Assembly: GCA_964630775.1 (NCBI GenBank)
Contig: CAZVYY010000014.1
Span: 1-64,000, forward strand
Source: Anaeroglomus sp964630775
GTDB lineage: Bacteria; Planctomycetota; Phycisphaerae; Sedimentisphaerales; Anaerohalosphaeraceae
DNA: 64,000 nt
Direction: 5' to 3'
How positions within the stretch are numbered: the first letter of the stretch is position 1; each line of letters begins with the position of its first letter. The notes under the pieces are model-generated. The model was not told where the DNA came from, made no database searches, and saw only the letters and a program-made list of their open reading frames with translations. Shown here piece after piece: positions 20,701 through 29,508 of the stretch. Both the position numbers and the translations under genes were made by a program.

Positions 20701-21339
20701 GGATTATATGAGCTAAAGACAGCCGACGGCAAGACTCGACAAGTAACCGTTTCCAATCTGCCGGCACCTGTCGTCCTCCAGGGGCCATGGGATGTGCAAT
20801 TCGCACCCGGGCTGGGGGCACCTGAAAAAGTGGTGTTCGAAGACCTGATGTCGTGGAGTGAACACAGCGAGCCTGGCGTGAAGTACTTCTCCGGGGCAGC
20901 CACGTATCGGAAAACCTTCGATTTCAAGCCGGTCACGATGTCCAATCCGCAGATCAAACCGGTCATTACGCTGGACCTCGGCAAGGTTGCGGTCATAGCC
21001 GAAGTCAGCCTGAACGGCAGGAATATCGGCATCCTCTGGAAGCCGCCGTACCGCGTGGACATCACCGACGTCATTAAAAGCGGGCAAAACAATCTCGAAA
21101 TTCGCGTTGTCAGCCTGCCTGTCAACCGCATGCTCGGGGATGAGCTGCTGCCCGAAGACAGTGATCGGCATGCCAATGGCACGCTCAAGCAATGGCCGCA
21201 GTGGCTGCAGGATGGCAAGCCAAGCCCCACAGGTCGCTTTACCTTCACCAGTTGGCGTTTGTGGAAAAAAGATGAACCACTTCAGGACTCCGGCCTGCTC
21301 GGCCCGGTGACTGTGGGTACAAGCGCCCGCATCAATTGA
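17797..21339 (+). CDS. Exported GH106-type glycoside hydrolase with LamG insert
   Basis: 1180 residues. A Sec signal peptide (to about residue 21) leads into a GH106 core with the family's opening block RPWVYWFWLNGNLTREGMTADLEAM, the MSDAWRELFKHAVSEAHRLGLEV segment and THVDSWEVGSQNWT. Characterised GH106 enzymes are alpha-L-rhamnosidases acting on rhamnogalacturonan or ulvan side chains. A LamG/concanavalin-like module is inserted at about 770-942 (TFTMAAWVRPT, then PSLYLNGKLVHTG). The C-terminal beta-sandwich (LQGPWDVQFA, then LDLGKVAVIAEVSLNGRNIGILW) is the usual one. Either the ATG at 17797 or that at 17803 may be used; AAGGGA is spaced better for the second. Monocistronic. Confidence 0.85.
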   Translation: MKMTRLCIALVLQALVGFAFGNEDLAKNFASPPAESRPWVYWFWLNGNLTREGMTADLEAMQRAGIGGVLIMEVDQGAPVGPVAFMSDAWRELFKHAVSEAHRLGLEVNMNNDAGWNGSGGPWVPLDKTMQVIVTSEKQVPGGTKFEGQLPAPRANEGFYRDIVVLAFPTPKDPDNPANRIQNLSAKGMFWNGIYGGSLNNTPATGIPADSIVAQDLIVDLSGRMTATGMLTWDAPLLPDSGTWTVIRFGHTFTGAKSHPAPATGAGPECDKLSKEGIEANYNGMIGKLVRDVGPLAGKTFTATHVDSWEVGSQNWTPKMRDEFKRLRGYDMTPMLPVLTGRIVGSLDISERFLRDVRQTISDLLAENYIGHLRTLANRDGLRLSMEAYSAPANDLDVANHIEEPICEFWWPDGGGFYWSVKSMASVAHVNGLPVVGAEAFTAADGERWLAHPANIKALGDRAFCDGVNRFIVHRYAMQPWITNRWPGMTMGPWGVHYERSNTWWEESKAWHRYVARCQYLLRQGRFVADVLSLQSEEPMQRFKPLRLTGYDYDAISPQAFLEKVTVKDELLELPSGMKYRLLVLPEDESMTPRMLEKIAALAQAGATILGNPPVKAPGLSGYPQSDAQVKTLAATLWATGADSEGKRVKGRIVAGKSPAEVLAAAGIGPDFLASRPIRYIHRVVADKDLYFVANPARMAVEAVCTFRVSGKTPEAWFPDTGRIEPISVFQENDGCTRIPLHFEPSGSMFIVFHPGKSQAAEQIVSVKHDGMELVRMDTANFSAQNSDAANTFTMAAWVRPTIEIALPQETNEGLAALSVERNDVLYPAPGHEVWTDKDSGAGFGVGTNGVCVCEHGDTYFPSVLVYKTPITGWTHVTIVYRDGTPSLYLNGKLVHTGMKSRKIVHSGVSVIHGREINEFRGQAAGLQDFPKALSENEIAKLAQSQPSIAEAEQGPAMDFVRQEVFKKGLYELKTADGKTRQVTVSNLPAPVVLQGPWDVQFAPGLGAPEKVVFEDLMSWSEHSEPGVKYFSGAATYRKTFDFKPVTMSNPQIKPVITLDLGKVAVIAEVSLNGRNIGILWKPPYRVDITDVIKSGQNNLEIRVVSLPVNRMLGDELLPEDSDRHANGTLKQWPQWLQDGKPSPTGRFTFTSWRLWKKDEPLQDSGLLGPVTVGTSARIN

Positions 21340-21583
21340 CTTTACCTGCATAAGGAAATATGCAGCGAGCGCTGTGTCTTGCTGCAAAAAAGAAGTTTGA
21401 CAACGAGAATATGCCAATCAACACCGCTGGGTGATTTGGCGGACGAGTCTGTTCTGCGGAGCAATTCCAGATATTCATCGACGGAAAAACCAATAATACT
21501 CGGGAATCAGCCTTCAACTCAGTATTTCAATAGGGGTCATTTTGACCCGCCCCCGGCAGGCACCTCGAATGACTCCGAAGGCA
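21340..21583. other. Spacer after the GH106 gene
   Basis: No gene or clear structure is seen; open frames here lack ribosome sites. It ends at the tRNA-Pro terminator. Confidence 0.5.
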
Positions 21584-21627
21584 TAAAAAAAGCGGCACCA
21601 GGTAATCCGCAAATTCCTGATACCGCT
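21584..21627 (-). terminator. Terminator downstream of tRNA-Pro
   Basis: Minus-strand stem AGCGGTATCAGG paired with CCTGGTGCCGCT (one mismatch, 13-nt loop), followed by T7 (A585-591 on plus). Confidence 0.85.
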
Positions 21628-21641
21628 GAACTTACAACGAA

Positions 21642-21716
21642 TCGGGGCGACAGGACTTGAACCTGCGACCTCTTGACCCCCAGTCAAGCGCGCTAGCCAA
21701 ACTGCGCCACGCCCCG
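21642..21716 (-). tRNA. trnP: tRNA-Pro (anticodon GGG)
   Basis: 75-nt cloverleaf. Acceptor CGGGGCG pairs with CGCCCCG, discriminator A. The anticodon stem CTTGA/TCAAG encloses loop CTGGGGG (anticodon GGG), and the T arm contains GGTTCAAGTCC. CCA is not encoded. Confidence 0.95.
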
Positions 21717-21886
21717 GTATAAGGGGGGAATTTTACCACCCCGCGGTGCTTTTCTCAATACAATTTTTCAATTTTACCCAATTCAACGAGGCAACTGCCT
21801 GTGTACACAACTATTCCCCCCTTTTTCGCTGTATTATATAGGCATGTTCGCAGATTGGAAATTGACTTACCGCATCAGTTTCCAAT

Positions 21887-21920
21887 AAAAAACTCCGGCA
21901 GACCTTACAGCCTGCCGGAG
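21887..21920 (-). terminator. Terminator of the LamG-protein gene
   Basis: Minus-strand hairpin CTCCGGCAGG / CCTGCCGGAG-type stem with a 9-nt loop, followed by T6 (A887-892 on plus), 28 nt past the stop codon at 21949. Confidence 0.88.
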
Positions 21921-21948
21921 CTACACTTTTCACATCAAACCAGCCGGT

Positions 21949-24105
21949 TTAGTTGCAGGCACTTTGCGGATAGAGACCGCAATCGAGCCACTGTCCGGCC
22001 AGGATGGCAAAGTCATCCAATGTGACCTTGCAATCGTTGTTATTATCCGCGGCAGGTTTGGTCATGCACGCCGCCACACCGGAATCAGCGTAATACTGAG
22101 CCACAATCTGTTCTGGTGTTAAGGCATAGTTGTACACGCGAATTTCATCCAGCAGACCTGTGAAGTAATTGTCCGACCAGGCACTCTTGCCGATGTAGTT
22201 ATTCACGCGGGTTACAAAGTTGGGCAGCGGAATGGTCGCGGTAGGAGTAACCGTCGTTCCGTCATTGTTATAGTACTTATACAGGACGCCATCTCTGTAG
22301 ATTTTGACTGAACCCGCGGTATCCAGCGTTATCGTGAACATCTGCCACTGATTCAGAAGGATTGCGCCATTGGCATTGATCGCCGCGTTCTGGGTTGTGC
22401 CGTTGGCCGTTCTGAACTGCAGTGCGGTGGAGGTCCCGTTGCGGCACAGGAAGATGTTGTCGTTCGGGGCGCCGTTGGAGAACTGGATAAAGTTGGCCCA
22501 GCTTCCGGCAACCGTCGTATAAGCCCAGAGATTGATGGTCAGGCCGGTTCTGAAGTCACTGAAGCCATCGGGCAGATCCACGTAGTTGGCATAAGTGTTC
22601 GACAGGCTGATTGCCCGGCCCACTTTACCGGCAGCAAAGGTCGGCAGAATGTTATTGGGGGCCGCACCGAGGGTTGCCAGTGTTCCATTGAAGCCGTTAC
22701 CTGAAGCATCATTGGCATTGTCTTCGAAAGGATAGTAAGCCAGCAATTGCTTGCAAATCCAGTATGCCGAAGTGGACGTCGCCATACCGCCGGTATTGGA
22801 AGCGGTGGCATAATAGGCACCTGCTTCCTCTTTGGCCATCGATTGAATGGTCAGCGTACTGGTATAGGTGGTGCCGACCACGGTGGTATCGATGAAAATA
22901 TGAGTTCCATCCGCAATGATTTCCTGGGCAGGGGTTCCCGCCTTGTACCACTTGAGGGTCAAAGCACCACCGCCGGTATCTTCCGCAACCACAGTCATTG
23001 AGGTGGTGTCGCCGGCGAAGTAGCCTTTGTTGACCGGATTGGTCGTAAAGGCCGGGGCATTGGGAATCGTCTTGAAGCTTCGGCCGATACCCTGATAGGT
23101 AATCCCGTCGATGACTGCATCCACTCTCCAGTAATAGGTTTTGTCTTTGGTCAGCGTCTGGCCTGCGGGGATGGTATAGCTGTTTGCAGTCAAACCGGTC
23201 TGTTTGATCAGTGCAAACGGCGTCAAATTCACAACTGCAGGATCGACAATATTGGGGTCAACACCCACATACAAATCATAGGCTGTGGGACTGTAGGCCG
23301 GGTCAATTGTCCAGGACAATGTGGGATTGATGGAAACATTGATTTGTCCATCTGTCGGATTGGTGTCGGTAACAAAGAAAAGGCTGACGGTATCGGGGCC
23401 TTTGGCGTAGTTAAACGCCAGCTCACGAGCGCTCAATACTGAGTTATAGATACGGAATTCATTTACTTTACCGGCAAAAGCAGCGTCCCCGCGATAGGTT
23501 GAGCTGCCGATATAAGCAAAGCTGCGTCCCACATTCGTCAACAGGTGGGCGGTCGAGGAGGAATTGACAAACTTGCCATCCTGATACAGGCTGATGGTGG
23601 ATGTTGCTGCATCATACACACAGGCGACATGGTAGGTGGTTCCTGTTGTCAAACCTGTACCGATTGCCATATTTTCTCCGTAGTTATAGCCCGGGATGCC
23701 GCCAGTGCTGATAACGAACCGGGAATCGTTGCCGCCGGAGGATGGGGTGTAGAAAATGTAATTGCCGCCCGCGCCTGAAGTTCCGCCGGCTGAATCGCCG
23801 AAATCAAACAGACGCTGCCACTGGGACAGGCTATCCAGCGAAAACCAGGCTTCAATCGTGACGCTGGTGTAATCCTTCAGGACATCGGACGGCAGGGTCA
23901 CACACGGGGCCGAATTACTGGTTCCGCCGGCCAGAACCACCTGTCCATCCACAATGACGGCGCCATTGGTCAGGACGCCGTTGGACGTCCCAACCAAATC
24001 GTTGGGGTCCACATTAAAGTTGTACCGGTTGACCAGGACTCCGAATGTCGGCAGCGACATCACGAGCATGGCCAGAATCATGACACTTGCACTTACTCTT
24101 CTCAT
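21949..24105 (-). CDS. Secreted protein with two LamG modules and a dockerin-like tail
   Basis: 718 residues. Signal peptide to about residue 22. First LamG module about 25-245 (TIEAWFSLDS, then VACVYDAATSTISLYQDGKF), then a fibronectin-III-like region with TNPTDGQINVSINPTLSW and an Ig-like region (LTIQSMAKEEAGAYYATASN). A second LamG module spans about 455-675 (LLDEIRVYNYALTPEQIV). The last 35 residues carry a dockerin-like calcium loop, DNNNDCKVTLDDFAILAGQW, and a closing Cys. It probably binds glycans or cells at the surface. No catalytic domain is seen. GGGAGG lies 10 nt before the ATG. It follows the ECF/FecR pair on the same strand and may be their target. Confidence 0.82.
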   Translation of the reverse strand: MRRVSASVMILAMLVMSLPTFGVLVNRYNFNVDPNDLVGTSNGVLTNGAVIVDGQVVLAGGTSNSAPCVTLPSDVLKDYTSVTIEAWFSLDSLSQWQRLFDFGDSAGGTSGAGGNYIFYTPSSGGNDSRFVISTGGIPGYNYGENMAIGTGLTTGTTYHVACVYDAATSTISLYQDGKFVNSSSTAHLLTNVGRSFAYIGSSTYRGDAAFAGKVNEFRIYNSVLSARELAFNYAKGPDTVSLFFVTDTNPTDGQINVSINPTLSWTIDPAYSPTAYDLYVGVDPNIVDPAVVNLTPFALIKQTGLTANSYTIPAGQTLTKDKTYYWRVDAVIDGITYQGIGRSFKTIPNAPAFTTNPVNKGYFAGDTTSMTVVAEDTGGGALTLKWYKAGTPAQEIIADGTHIFIDTTVVGTTYTSTLTIQSMAKEEAGAYYATASNTGGMATSTSAYWICKQLLAYYPFEDNANDASGNGFNGTLATLGAAPNNILPTFAAGKVGRAISLSNTYANYVDLPDGFSDFRTGLTINLWAYTTVAGSWANFIQFSNGAPNDNIFLCRNGTSTALQFRTANGTTQNAAINANGAILLNQWQMFTITLDTAGSVKIYRDGVLYKYYNNDGTTVTPTATIPLPNFVTRVNNYIGKSAWSDNYFTGLLDEIRVYNYALTPEQIVAQYYADSGVAACMTKPAADNNNDCKVTLDDFAILAGQWLDCGLYPQSACN

Positions 24106-24197
24106 AGCGTTAGACCTCCCAAAATAAAGTAATAAAATGGTTTTATATACGCTTAAACTTACCTGTATCGTTCAAACGTTACCTGAACGTCTTTTGG

Positions 24198-25850
24198 CTA
24201 CTCTAACACTAAAACGGGATTCCAAAATACACACCAGTCACTGTCGATACTCTTCCATCGTGAACCATCCTCATAGAGGCGATTATCAGAATCCCCGCCA
24301 TCAGTGGCCACCAGCGTCAAAAACCGATCCTCCGGCTGCAACACCACACAAATCGTATCCCGTTTTCCTATGTTCATGATATTGCGTCTGCTGTATTGCA
24401 GCTTTCCATCCACCAGAATCCAGACATCCGCATTCGGCGTGCGAGGGGCCAGGGCACTGATATCCAGTTCGGCCTTAAACGCCTTGATATTGATATTGGG
24501 CAGCCTGGAGCGAACAGCATCCAGATCAAATGTAATGCCGAGATTGGCATGCAGCAGCATGCTGGGCTCTTTGGACAGGCTGGCAGCCAATTCCGCATCC
24601 GAGACCATAAACTGAGGACGATTGGCGATCTCGGTGTAATAGTTTCCTTGTGTTGGCGGGCAGGCCTCAAAGACATGCCCCCGGGAACTGATCGTTTGCG
24701 GGATTTTGCCATCCGGGACAAACACACCATCCACAAACGGATTATGGGGCACCAGGACGTACTCGTTGTCGGCATAGCGATCAACTGTTCGAATTTCAGT
24801 GAGCATTCCAGTGGTCGGATCGATTCCGCAGTTGGTTCTGCCGGTTTCGAAGCCGTCGCCGCCGCCAATCACATCGGCCAGATTCAGCGGCTCTCCCCGC
24901 CAGATCAGTTTCCGGGACGAATCCAGACGCCGGACAAACTGGTTTTCACCCAGCCGCATTTCGCGGGTTTGACCGGTCAGATACTCCACGTATCGCGCCA
25001 TTCCTGTCGTTAACAGAACACTGCCCTTGCGTTCGCCCTGCTCGCCGGCCAGCAGCGACGCCTTGCCGTTGAACAGATGAACGCTGCTGGACCCGCTGGA
25101 TTCGACCTGAACGCCAAACTCCGTCCCGAGGTCCACCACGCCGGCACTGGGGGTATCCACAACAAATCCCACAGCCTGTGGTGGAATCCGGGCCAGCATC
25201 CTGCCGCAATACAGATACATATTCTCTTCCGACAGAACAGCAAATTCCGCCGGGCCTTCGACAATAATTTCGGAACCGTAATCAAAGACAATTTTGGCAC
25301 ACCCCGACAGCAGCGATATCCGCCTGCCGTCATCATAAAGCCGCTGTCCGGCCTGCAAGGCCCCGGATTCCCCCCAGGTCGCCTGGATGGAATCCGTCAG
25401 AACCGCCACCGAACTGGACGCAACACGGGGATAGAATGTGGCATAAGCAATCATCATCAGCAGCGCCGCGATCGAGCCGGCAGCCATCCAGAGATTCAGA
25501 GGAGTCACCTGCCCGAACAGGCGTCTGTTTCGAACGTCTTTACCCCCTGATACAATCGGCGTCGAATCGGGCTTCTCAATCTTTGGAGCCCCTTTTTCAT
25601 TTTCCGCCAGCAGGTTAAACAGGGAATTATAGCATTCCAGGGAAACGTCTTGCGGTGCGCCTGAAAAGGAGATTTTGCCGGGCTGAGACAATGCCACATA
25701 GAGCATGGTAAATTCGATATAATAACAGGCGGCTTCCGGTTCATGGTCAAGCCATTGCACCAGTTGCTCGTATTCGGCCGGAGTGATGGTGCCCTCCAGC
25801 TTTCGGAGAATCAATTCATCCAGTTCAATGGGCCAGCGACGTTCGTTCAT
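24198..25850 (-). CDS. FecR-domain membrane regulator (anti-sigma-like)
   Basis: 550 residues. The N-terminal helical part (ELDELILRKLEGTITPAEYEQLVQWL) resembles the anti-sigma region of FecR-type proteins. One transmembrane segment follows at about 122-144 (LWMAAGSIAALLMMIAYATF). A FecR domain comes next (SGCAKIVFDYGSEIIVEGPAEF, then VVDTPSAGVVDLGTEFGV), and the C-terminal 200 residues form a beta-rich NPCBM-like region. It likely senses an extracytoplasmic state and controls the ECF sigma factor. Its ATG (25848-25850) overlaps the sigma stop codon in an ATGA, so the two are translationally coupled; this sets the start at MNERRW. Confidence 0.85.
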   Translation of the reverse strand: MNERRWPIELDELILRKLEGTITPAEYEQLVQWLDHEPEAACYYIEFTMLYVALSQPGKISFSGAPQDVSLECYNSLFNLLAENEKGAPKIEKPDSTPIVSGGKDVRNRRLFGQVTPLNLWMAAGSIAALLMMIAYATFYPRVASSSVAVLTDSIQATWGESGALQAGQRLYDDGRRISLLSGCAKIVFDYGSEIIVEGPAEFAVLSEENMYLYCGRMLARIPPQAVGFVVDTPSAGVVDLGTEFGVQVESSGSSSVHLFNGKASLLAGEQGERKGSVLLTTGMARYVEYLTGQTREMRLGENQFVRRLDSSRKLIWRGEPLNLADVIGGGDGFETGRTNCGIDPTTGMLTEIRTVDRYADNEYVLVPHNPFVDGVFVPDGKIPQTISSRGHVFEACPPTQGNYYTEIANRPQFMVSDAELAASLSKEPSMLLHANLGITFDLDAVRSRLPNINIKAFKAELDISALAPRTPNADVWILVDGKLQYSRRNIMNIGKRDTICVVLQPEDRFLTLVATDGGDSDNRLYEDGSRWKSIDSDWCVFWNPVLVLE

Positions 25851-26392
25851 CCCTGCATCTCCCACGCATTCAGGGTCAGCCGGACACAGCGCACCAGCGA
25901 TCGATGAATTCGCGCCATGACTTTATACATGCCCGTAACCGGACGCTGCATCTGTTCTGCAATTTGCTTAATCGTCATTCCTTTTTCGTATCGCACCTGA
26001 ATCAGTCCGCGATCATGATCCTGGAGTTTCAGAAGACACTGCTGCAACGCCCTGACCTGATCGTCCATCTGTTCGAGTTTTTCCGAGGCAATATGATTGA
26101 TGTACTCGACGAGGTGATCCGAGAAAAATTCATATTCGCTCTTTTTTCGTCGATGATATTCAAGCACCTTATTGCGCGCAATGGTGATGCCCCAGGCGCC
26201 GAAATTCGTTCCCGCCTGAAATTCATCGAATTTCTCCCACATCAGCGCGACGACGTCCTGCATCAGATCTTCAGCATCTGCGGGACGATGGACCATCGCC
26301 AGCAAATAGGCATAAATCGGCTTTTGATGAACAACAAACAGCCTCAAAAATTCAACACTAAAACTATCTTTTTTTGTTGATATGTCACCCAT
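25847..26392 (-). CDS. ECF-type RNA polymerase sigma factor
   Basis: 181 residues with sigma region 2 (FLRLFVVHQKPIYAYLLAMV, then DAEDLMQDVVALMWEKFDEF) and region 4 (LQDHDRGLIQVRYEKGMTIKQIAEQM). Regions 1 and 3 are absent, as in ECF factors. The layout matches the planctomycete/Verrucomicrobia group that is paired with FecR-like partners. First gene of the sigma-FecR pair, with a 4-nt overlap to the partner. Target promoters are unknown; the downstream LamG gene is the nearest candidate. Confidence 0.9.
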   Translation of the reverse strand: MGDISTKKDSFSVEFLRLFVVHQKPIYAYLLAMVHRPADAEDLMQDVVALMWEKFDEFQAGTNFGAWGITIARNKVLEYHRRKKSEYEFFSDHLVEYINHIASEKLEQMDDQVRALQQCLLKLQDHDRGLIQVRYEKGMTIKQIAEQMQRPVTGMYKVMARIHRSLVRCVRLTLNAWEMQG

Positions 26393-26670
26393 CGCTTCTA
26401 CCTATCTCCTCTGGCTTCATAATATATATGACCTGATCGACACAAATTAGAGCAAGAAAATTTGCCTATTTGTTGTATTTGCACATTTTTCTGGACGCAA
26501 TAAGTCTATTATTAATGGCTGTCGTGGAAGAATAAGCTGAATTTCAGGGATTTGAAATAGCGGCTATGTGACAGGGGTTAATTCTTGACTGAACTGCGCA
26601 GCATTTTTTTAATCCCTGGATTTTATCAGGCATTTAAAAGAATCGTTTCAGGCGGGCAAAAAGGCGTTTT

Positions 26671-27633
26671 TCAGTGTTGAAAATGAACCGTCGAAATCAG
26701 GTATTCGCTGTCGGACAGAAATTGCAGATAGCCTTCCATCGCAGCGGGCACCAAAAAGGTATCACCGGCCTTGAAAGGGACGGGCGAAAAATCATTGCCC
26801 ATCCACTGGCCGTGACCGGTCAGAAATACGATGGCTTTCATCGTTCCCGGATCGATGAGAACCTGGGCCCCGGCAGTCTGATGCCGTTTGTACACCTGAA
26901 ATTCGTCGGCATCCACCAGGCAGCCGACAGAGCGAACCGGCAGTTTGTCGGCGGTCAGATCAAACCGGATGCTCTGCATCGCCTCCTCAACATGGAGCTG
27001 GCGGGGTTTGCCGGTGGTGGAATCCACGCGGTTCCAGTCAAATACACGATAGGTCGTGTCGGATGGCTGCTGAATTTCTGCAATCAAAAGCCCGGCGCCG
27101 ATGGCATGACAGGTTCCCGAAGGCAGGAAGTGACATTCGCCAACCTGTACCGGCACCCGTTCCAGCAGTTCGGCACAAGTACCGTTCTGAACGGCCTGAC
27201 GAAATTGTTCCGATGTCGTTCCGGGCTTGACGCCTTTATAGATGGCGGCACCCGGCTCGGCCTGAAGAATATACCAGCACTCGGTCTTGGGGTCGCCCTT
27301 GCCCATGGTTTTGCAGGTCTGGGCATCGGGATGGACCTGGACGCTGAGATCTTCGCGGGCATCGATGAATTTAATCAGCAGCGGCAGCGGACCTGTGAAA
27401 TCTTTGTGCCCGGTGATTTGATGCGGATAGCGACAGAGGGCTTCGGACAGGGTTAATCCGGCCAGAGGACCATTGTCGATAACGGTTTTGTCTTGCGGTA
27501 AATCAACCAGCTCCCAGCTTTCACCGATGAGCTGGTCTGCCGGCAGGGTTTTGCCGAAAACATCGTGTAATTTCCTCCCTCCCCAGATACGGGACTTGAA
27601 GAGGGGTCTGCATTGTAATGGATATAATTTCAT
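26671..27633 (-). CDS. manA: Mannose-6-phosphate isomerase, class I
   Basis: 320 residues. Interconverts mannose 6-phosphate and fructose 6-phosphate in the cytoplasm. Zinc ligands of the cupin-type PMI are present: QVHPD (Q99, H101), E118 in KTECWY and H176 in PSGTCHAIG. The start MKLYPLQCRPLFKSRIWGGR matches the family exactly. No ribosome site precedes the ATG (the sequence there is CCTCCCT); a TATAAT box ends 8 nt upstream, so the message may be leaderless. It sits next to fucI and would connect mannose or GDP-fucose metabolism with the island. Confidence 0.93.
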   Translation of the reverse strand: MKLYPLQCRPLFKSRIWGGRKLHDVFGKTLPADQLIGESWELVDLPQDKTVIDNGPLAGLTLSEALCRYPHQITGHKDFTGPLPLLIKFIDAREDLSVQVHPDAQTCKTMGKGDPKTECWYILQAEPGAAIYKGVKPGTTSEQFRQAVQNGTCAELLERVPVQVGECHFLPSGTCHAIGAGLLIAEIQQPSDTTYRVFDWNRVDSTTGKPRQLHVEEAMQSIRFDLTADKLPVRSVGCLVDADEFQVYKRHQTAGAQVLIDPGTMKAIVFLTGHGQWMGNDFSPVPFKAGDTFLVPAAMEGYLQFLSDSEYLISTVHFQH

Positions 27634-27641
27634 AGGGAGGC

Positions 27642-27669
27642 ATTATAGCAGTCCGGGTTTAATTGTCCA
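27642..27669 (-). promoter_or_regulatory. Promoter of manA, probably leaderless
   Basis: On the minus strand TGGACA (27669-27664), 16-nt spacer, TATAAT (27647-27642), then 8 nt, then the manA ATG (27633). The predicted start of transcription falls at or next to the A of the ATG. Confidence 0.6.
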
Positions 27670-27761
27670 CAAAATTGGGGCAAAAACCACGAAATACCTC
27701 CTCTGCATACTTTAATCCTTACAACGCAGACCCATCGCGCTTACCTATCACAAAAATCTGT

Positions 27762-29474
27762 TTATTTGAGCATTTTGAAGGTATTTTCACCGCCGTTGAG
27801 CAGATAGACCAGCGGCTGGGGACGATCCGTACCTTCGATAAAGGCCGGTCGGGCCGCCCACGGGGCCACACTCAATACGCCGGTCAAATCCATCCAGTAT
27901 TGCAGACGGGAAACCGGCAGATTCCAGGTCATGTGGAAATGGTTGGCGGGGGCAAACTGCTTATACTCGACCATGCTGGCGTATTTAGGAACGACAAAGG
28001 TATGCGGCCAGTTCCAGTTGGTCAGGTTGCACATCGCCTGGCCCAGCCTGGTCGGCACGCTGGTCGTATAGGCTTCATCCCAGATGAGGCTGAATTTGTT
28101 ATTCAGGGCACTGTAAGCCATACGTGCAGCAATTCCGTTGATGCCTTCGGGAGTCATGAACGTCACGCTGTTGCCGCCGCCGGGGAAGTAGCCCTCATCG
28201 GCCAGAGGCATGGAGATGCCTTTCATAATATCTTTCTGGCTTGCACCGGGTTTGGCCGCCCAGTCAAAGGCAGCGCTGCCGGAGTTGTCGCCATCAACGA
28301 GGCCTTTGACGATAAAATCGGCCTTCGGATTGACCTTGACGCCGACTTTTTTGGCCAGGGCGTTGATTTCCCAGCCTTCCCAGACCTTGCGGAAATCCAT
28401 AAACAGCGGCGGATTGCCGCCGGACAGCCAGGTCATAAACAGCATGGTCAATAATCCCTGTGCATCCGCTTCGGTCGCATAAGGCAACGGTGCCTTGGGG
28501 CCATTGTGGTCGAAGGTGCTGTTGAACATGGATTCCATCGCATCGGCCACCGGCATCGGGATGCCCCGACGATCGCTGCCCCATTCCAACTGGCTCATGA
28601 ATCCGCCGCCGACGGCGTTCAGGTCGGCCATCAGATCCCGGGTAATCAGATACATCGCAAGGCTCTGATTGAACCGCTGGCTGTCGGCTTCGGTCTTGAT
28701 TTCAAGACGTTTTCCGATGGAACTGTCGATCCAGCCTCGAAGGGCCTTGAGTTCTTTCTTATCATAGGATTCCCTGTTGAGCATGTCGGCCAGCAGCTTC
28801 ATATCGAGGCGTGTGATTTCCAGACCGAAGGTGTTGCGTGTCGGCAGAACATGAGCCAGGGCGGTTTCCATGCCCATGGAATCATGGCCGAATATCATCA
28901 CACGCCGGCCGCGCAGTGCCACAGCGGCCACGGCAGCATAGCACCAGTCAATCAATGCCGTCGCGGTCGCGTCGCTCATTTTGGGATTAAGTCCCGTATC
29001 CGGCCAGTTCCCGACATTCAGGTGGACCATCTTGCCGTACTGGCTGATGGCGCCGGCTGCGGCATGGGCATAGACGACGCCCGGCTTGGGGCCGCTGTTG
29101 CCGCAGGTGATATTCAGCGGTGTTTCTTTGGGGAACTGCTGGAGCAGGGATATGGTGGTCAGCTGCGGAAACGCCCAGGTATCCGGTGCACAGACCAGGA
29201 TATTGACGCCGGCCTGACGAAATTGCTGAGCAACGACATCCGCCTGCGACTCACTGTCCACCAGGACGGACGAATACACCACCGGCACGGGGGTTTTATC
29301 CGGCAGAACCACCTGGCCGGAAATCGTATCGGCAACCATCCCAATAATATTCTGTGCCCGGGTTCGGCTGTCCTGGTCAATACGCGGATCGCAGGGAGCA
29401 AAAACGCCAATCACAGGGATTCGCGGTGAGGCTTTTTTGATATTGTCAAGACATTGTGCTTTTAAAGTTCCCAT
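27762..29474 (-). CDS. fucI: L-fucose isomerase
   Basis: 570 residues. Converts L-fucose to L-fuculose (also D-arabinose to D-ribulose), Mn-dependent, cytoplasmic. Active-site residues line up with E. coli FucI: E335 in YATEADAQG, D360 in LFMDFRKVWE and H512 in ANHFHMTWN. The motifs CGNSGPKPGVVYAHA and GHDSMGMETA are typical of the family. GGAAGGA lies 8 nt before the ATG. The GH29 fucosidase gene ends 34 nt upstream on the same strand, so release and isomerisation of fucose are coupled. No fuculokinase or fuculose-phosphate aldolase gene is in the window. Confidence 0.93.
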   Translation of the reverse strand: MGTLKAQCLDNIKKASPRIPVIGVFAPCDPRIDQDSRTRAQNIIGMVADTISGQVVLPDKTPVPVVYSSVLVDSESQADVVAQQFRQAGVNILVCAPDTWAFPQLTTISLLQQFPKETPLNITCGNSGPKPGVVYAHAAAGAISQYGKMVHLNVGNWPDTGLNPKMSDATATALIDWCYAAVAAVALRGRRVMIFGHDSMGMETALAHVLPTRNTFGLEITRLDMKLLADMLNRESYDKKELKALRGWIDSSIGKRLEIKTEADSQRFNQSLAMYLITRDLMADLNAVGGGFMSQLEWGSDRRGIPMPVADAMESMFNSTFDHNGPKAPLPYATEADAQGLLTMLFMTWLSGGNPPLFMDFRKVWEGWEINALAKKVGVKVNPKADFIVKGLVDGDNSGSAAFDWAAKPGASQKDIMKGISMPLADEGYFPGGGNSVTFMTPEGINGIAARMAYSALNNKFSLIWDEAYTTSVPTRLGQAMCNLTNWNWPHTFVVPKYASMVEYKQFAPANHFHMTWNLPVSRLQYWMDLTGVLSVAPWAARPAFIEGTDRPQPLVYLLNGGENTFKMLK

Positions 29475-29508
29475 CTATATATCCTTCCTTTCATTATGTC
29501 ATTATTTT

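Noticed and set aside
21340..21660. 93-codon plus-strand frame running into tRNA-Pro
   Set aside because: It overlaps the tRNA and its terminator and lacks a ribosome site.
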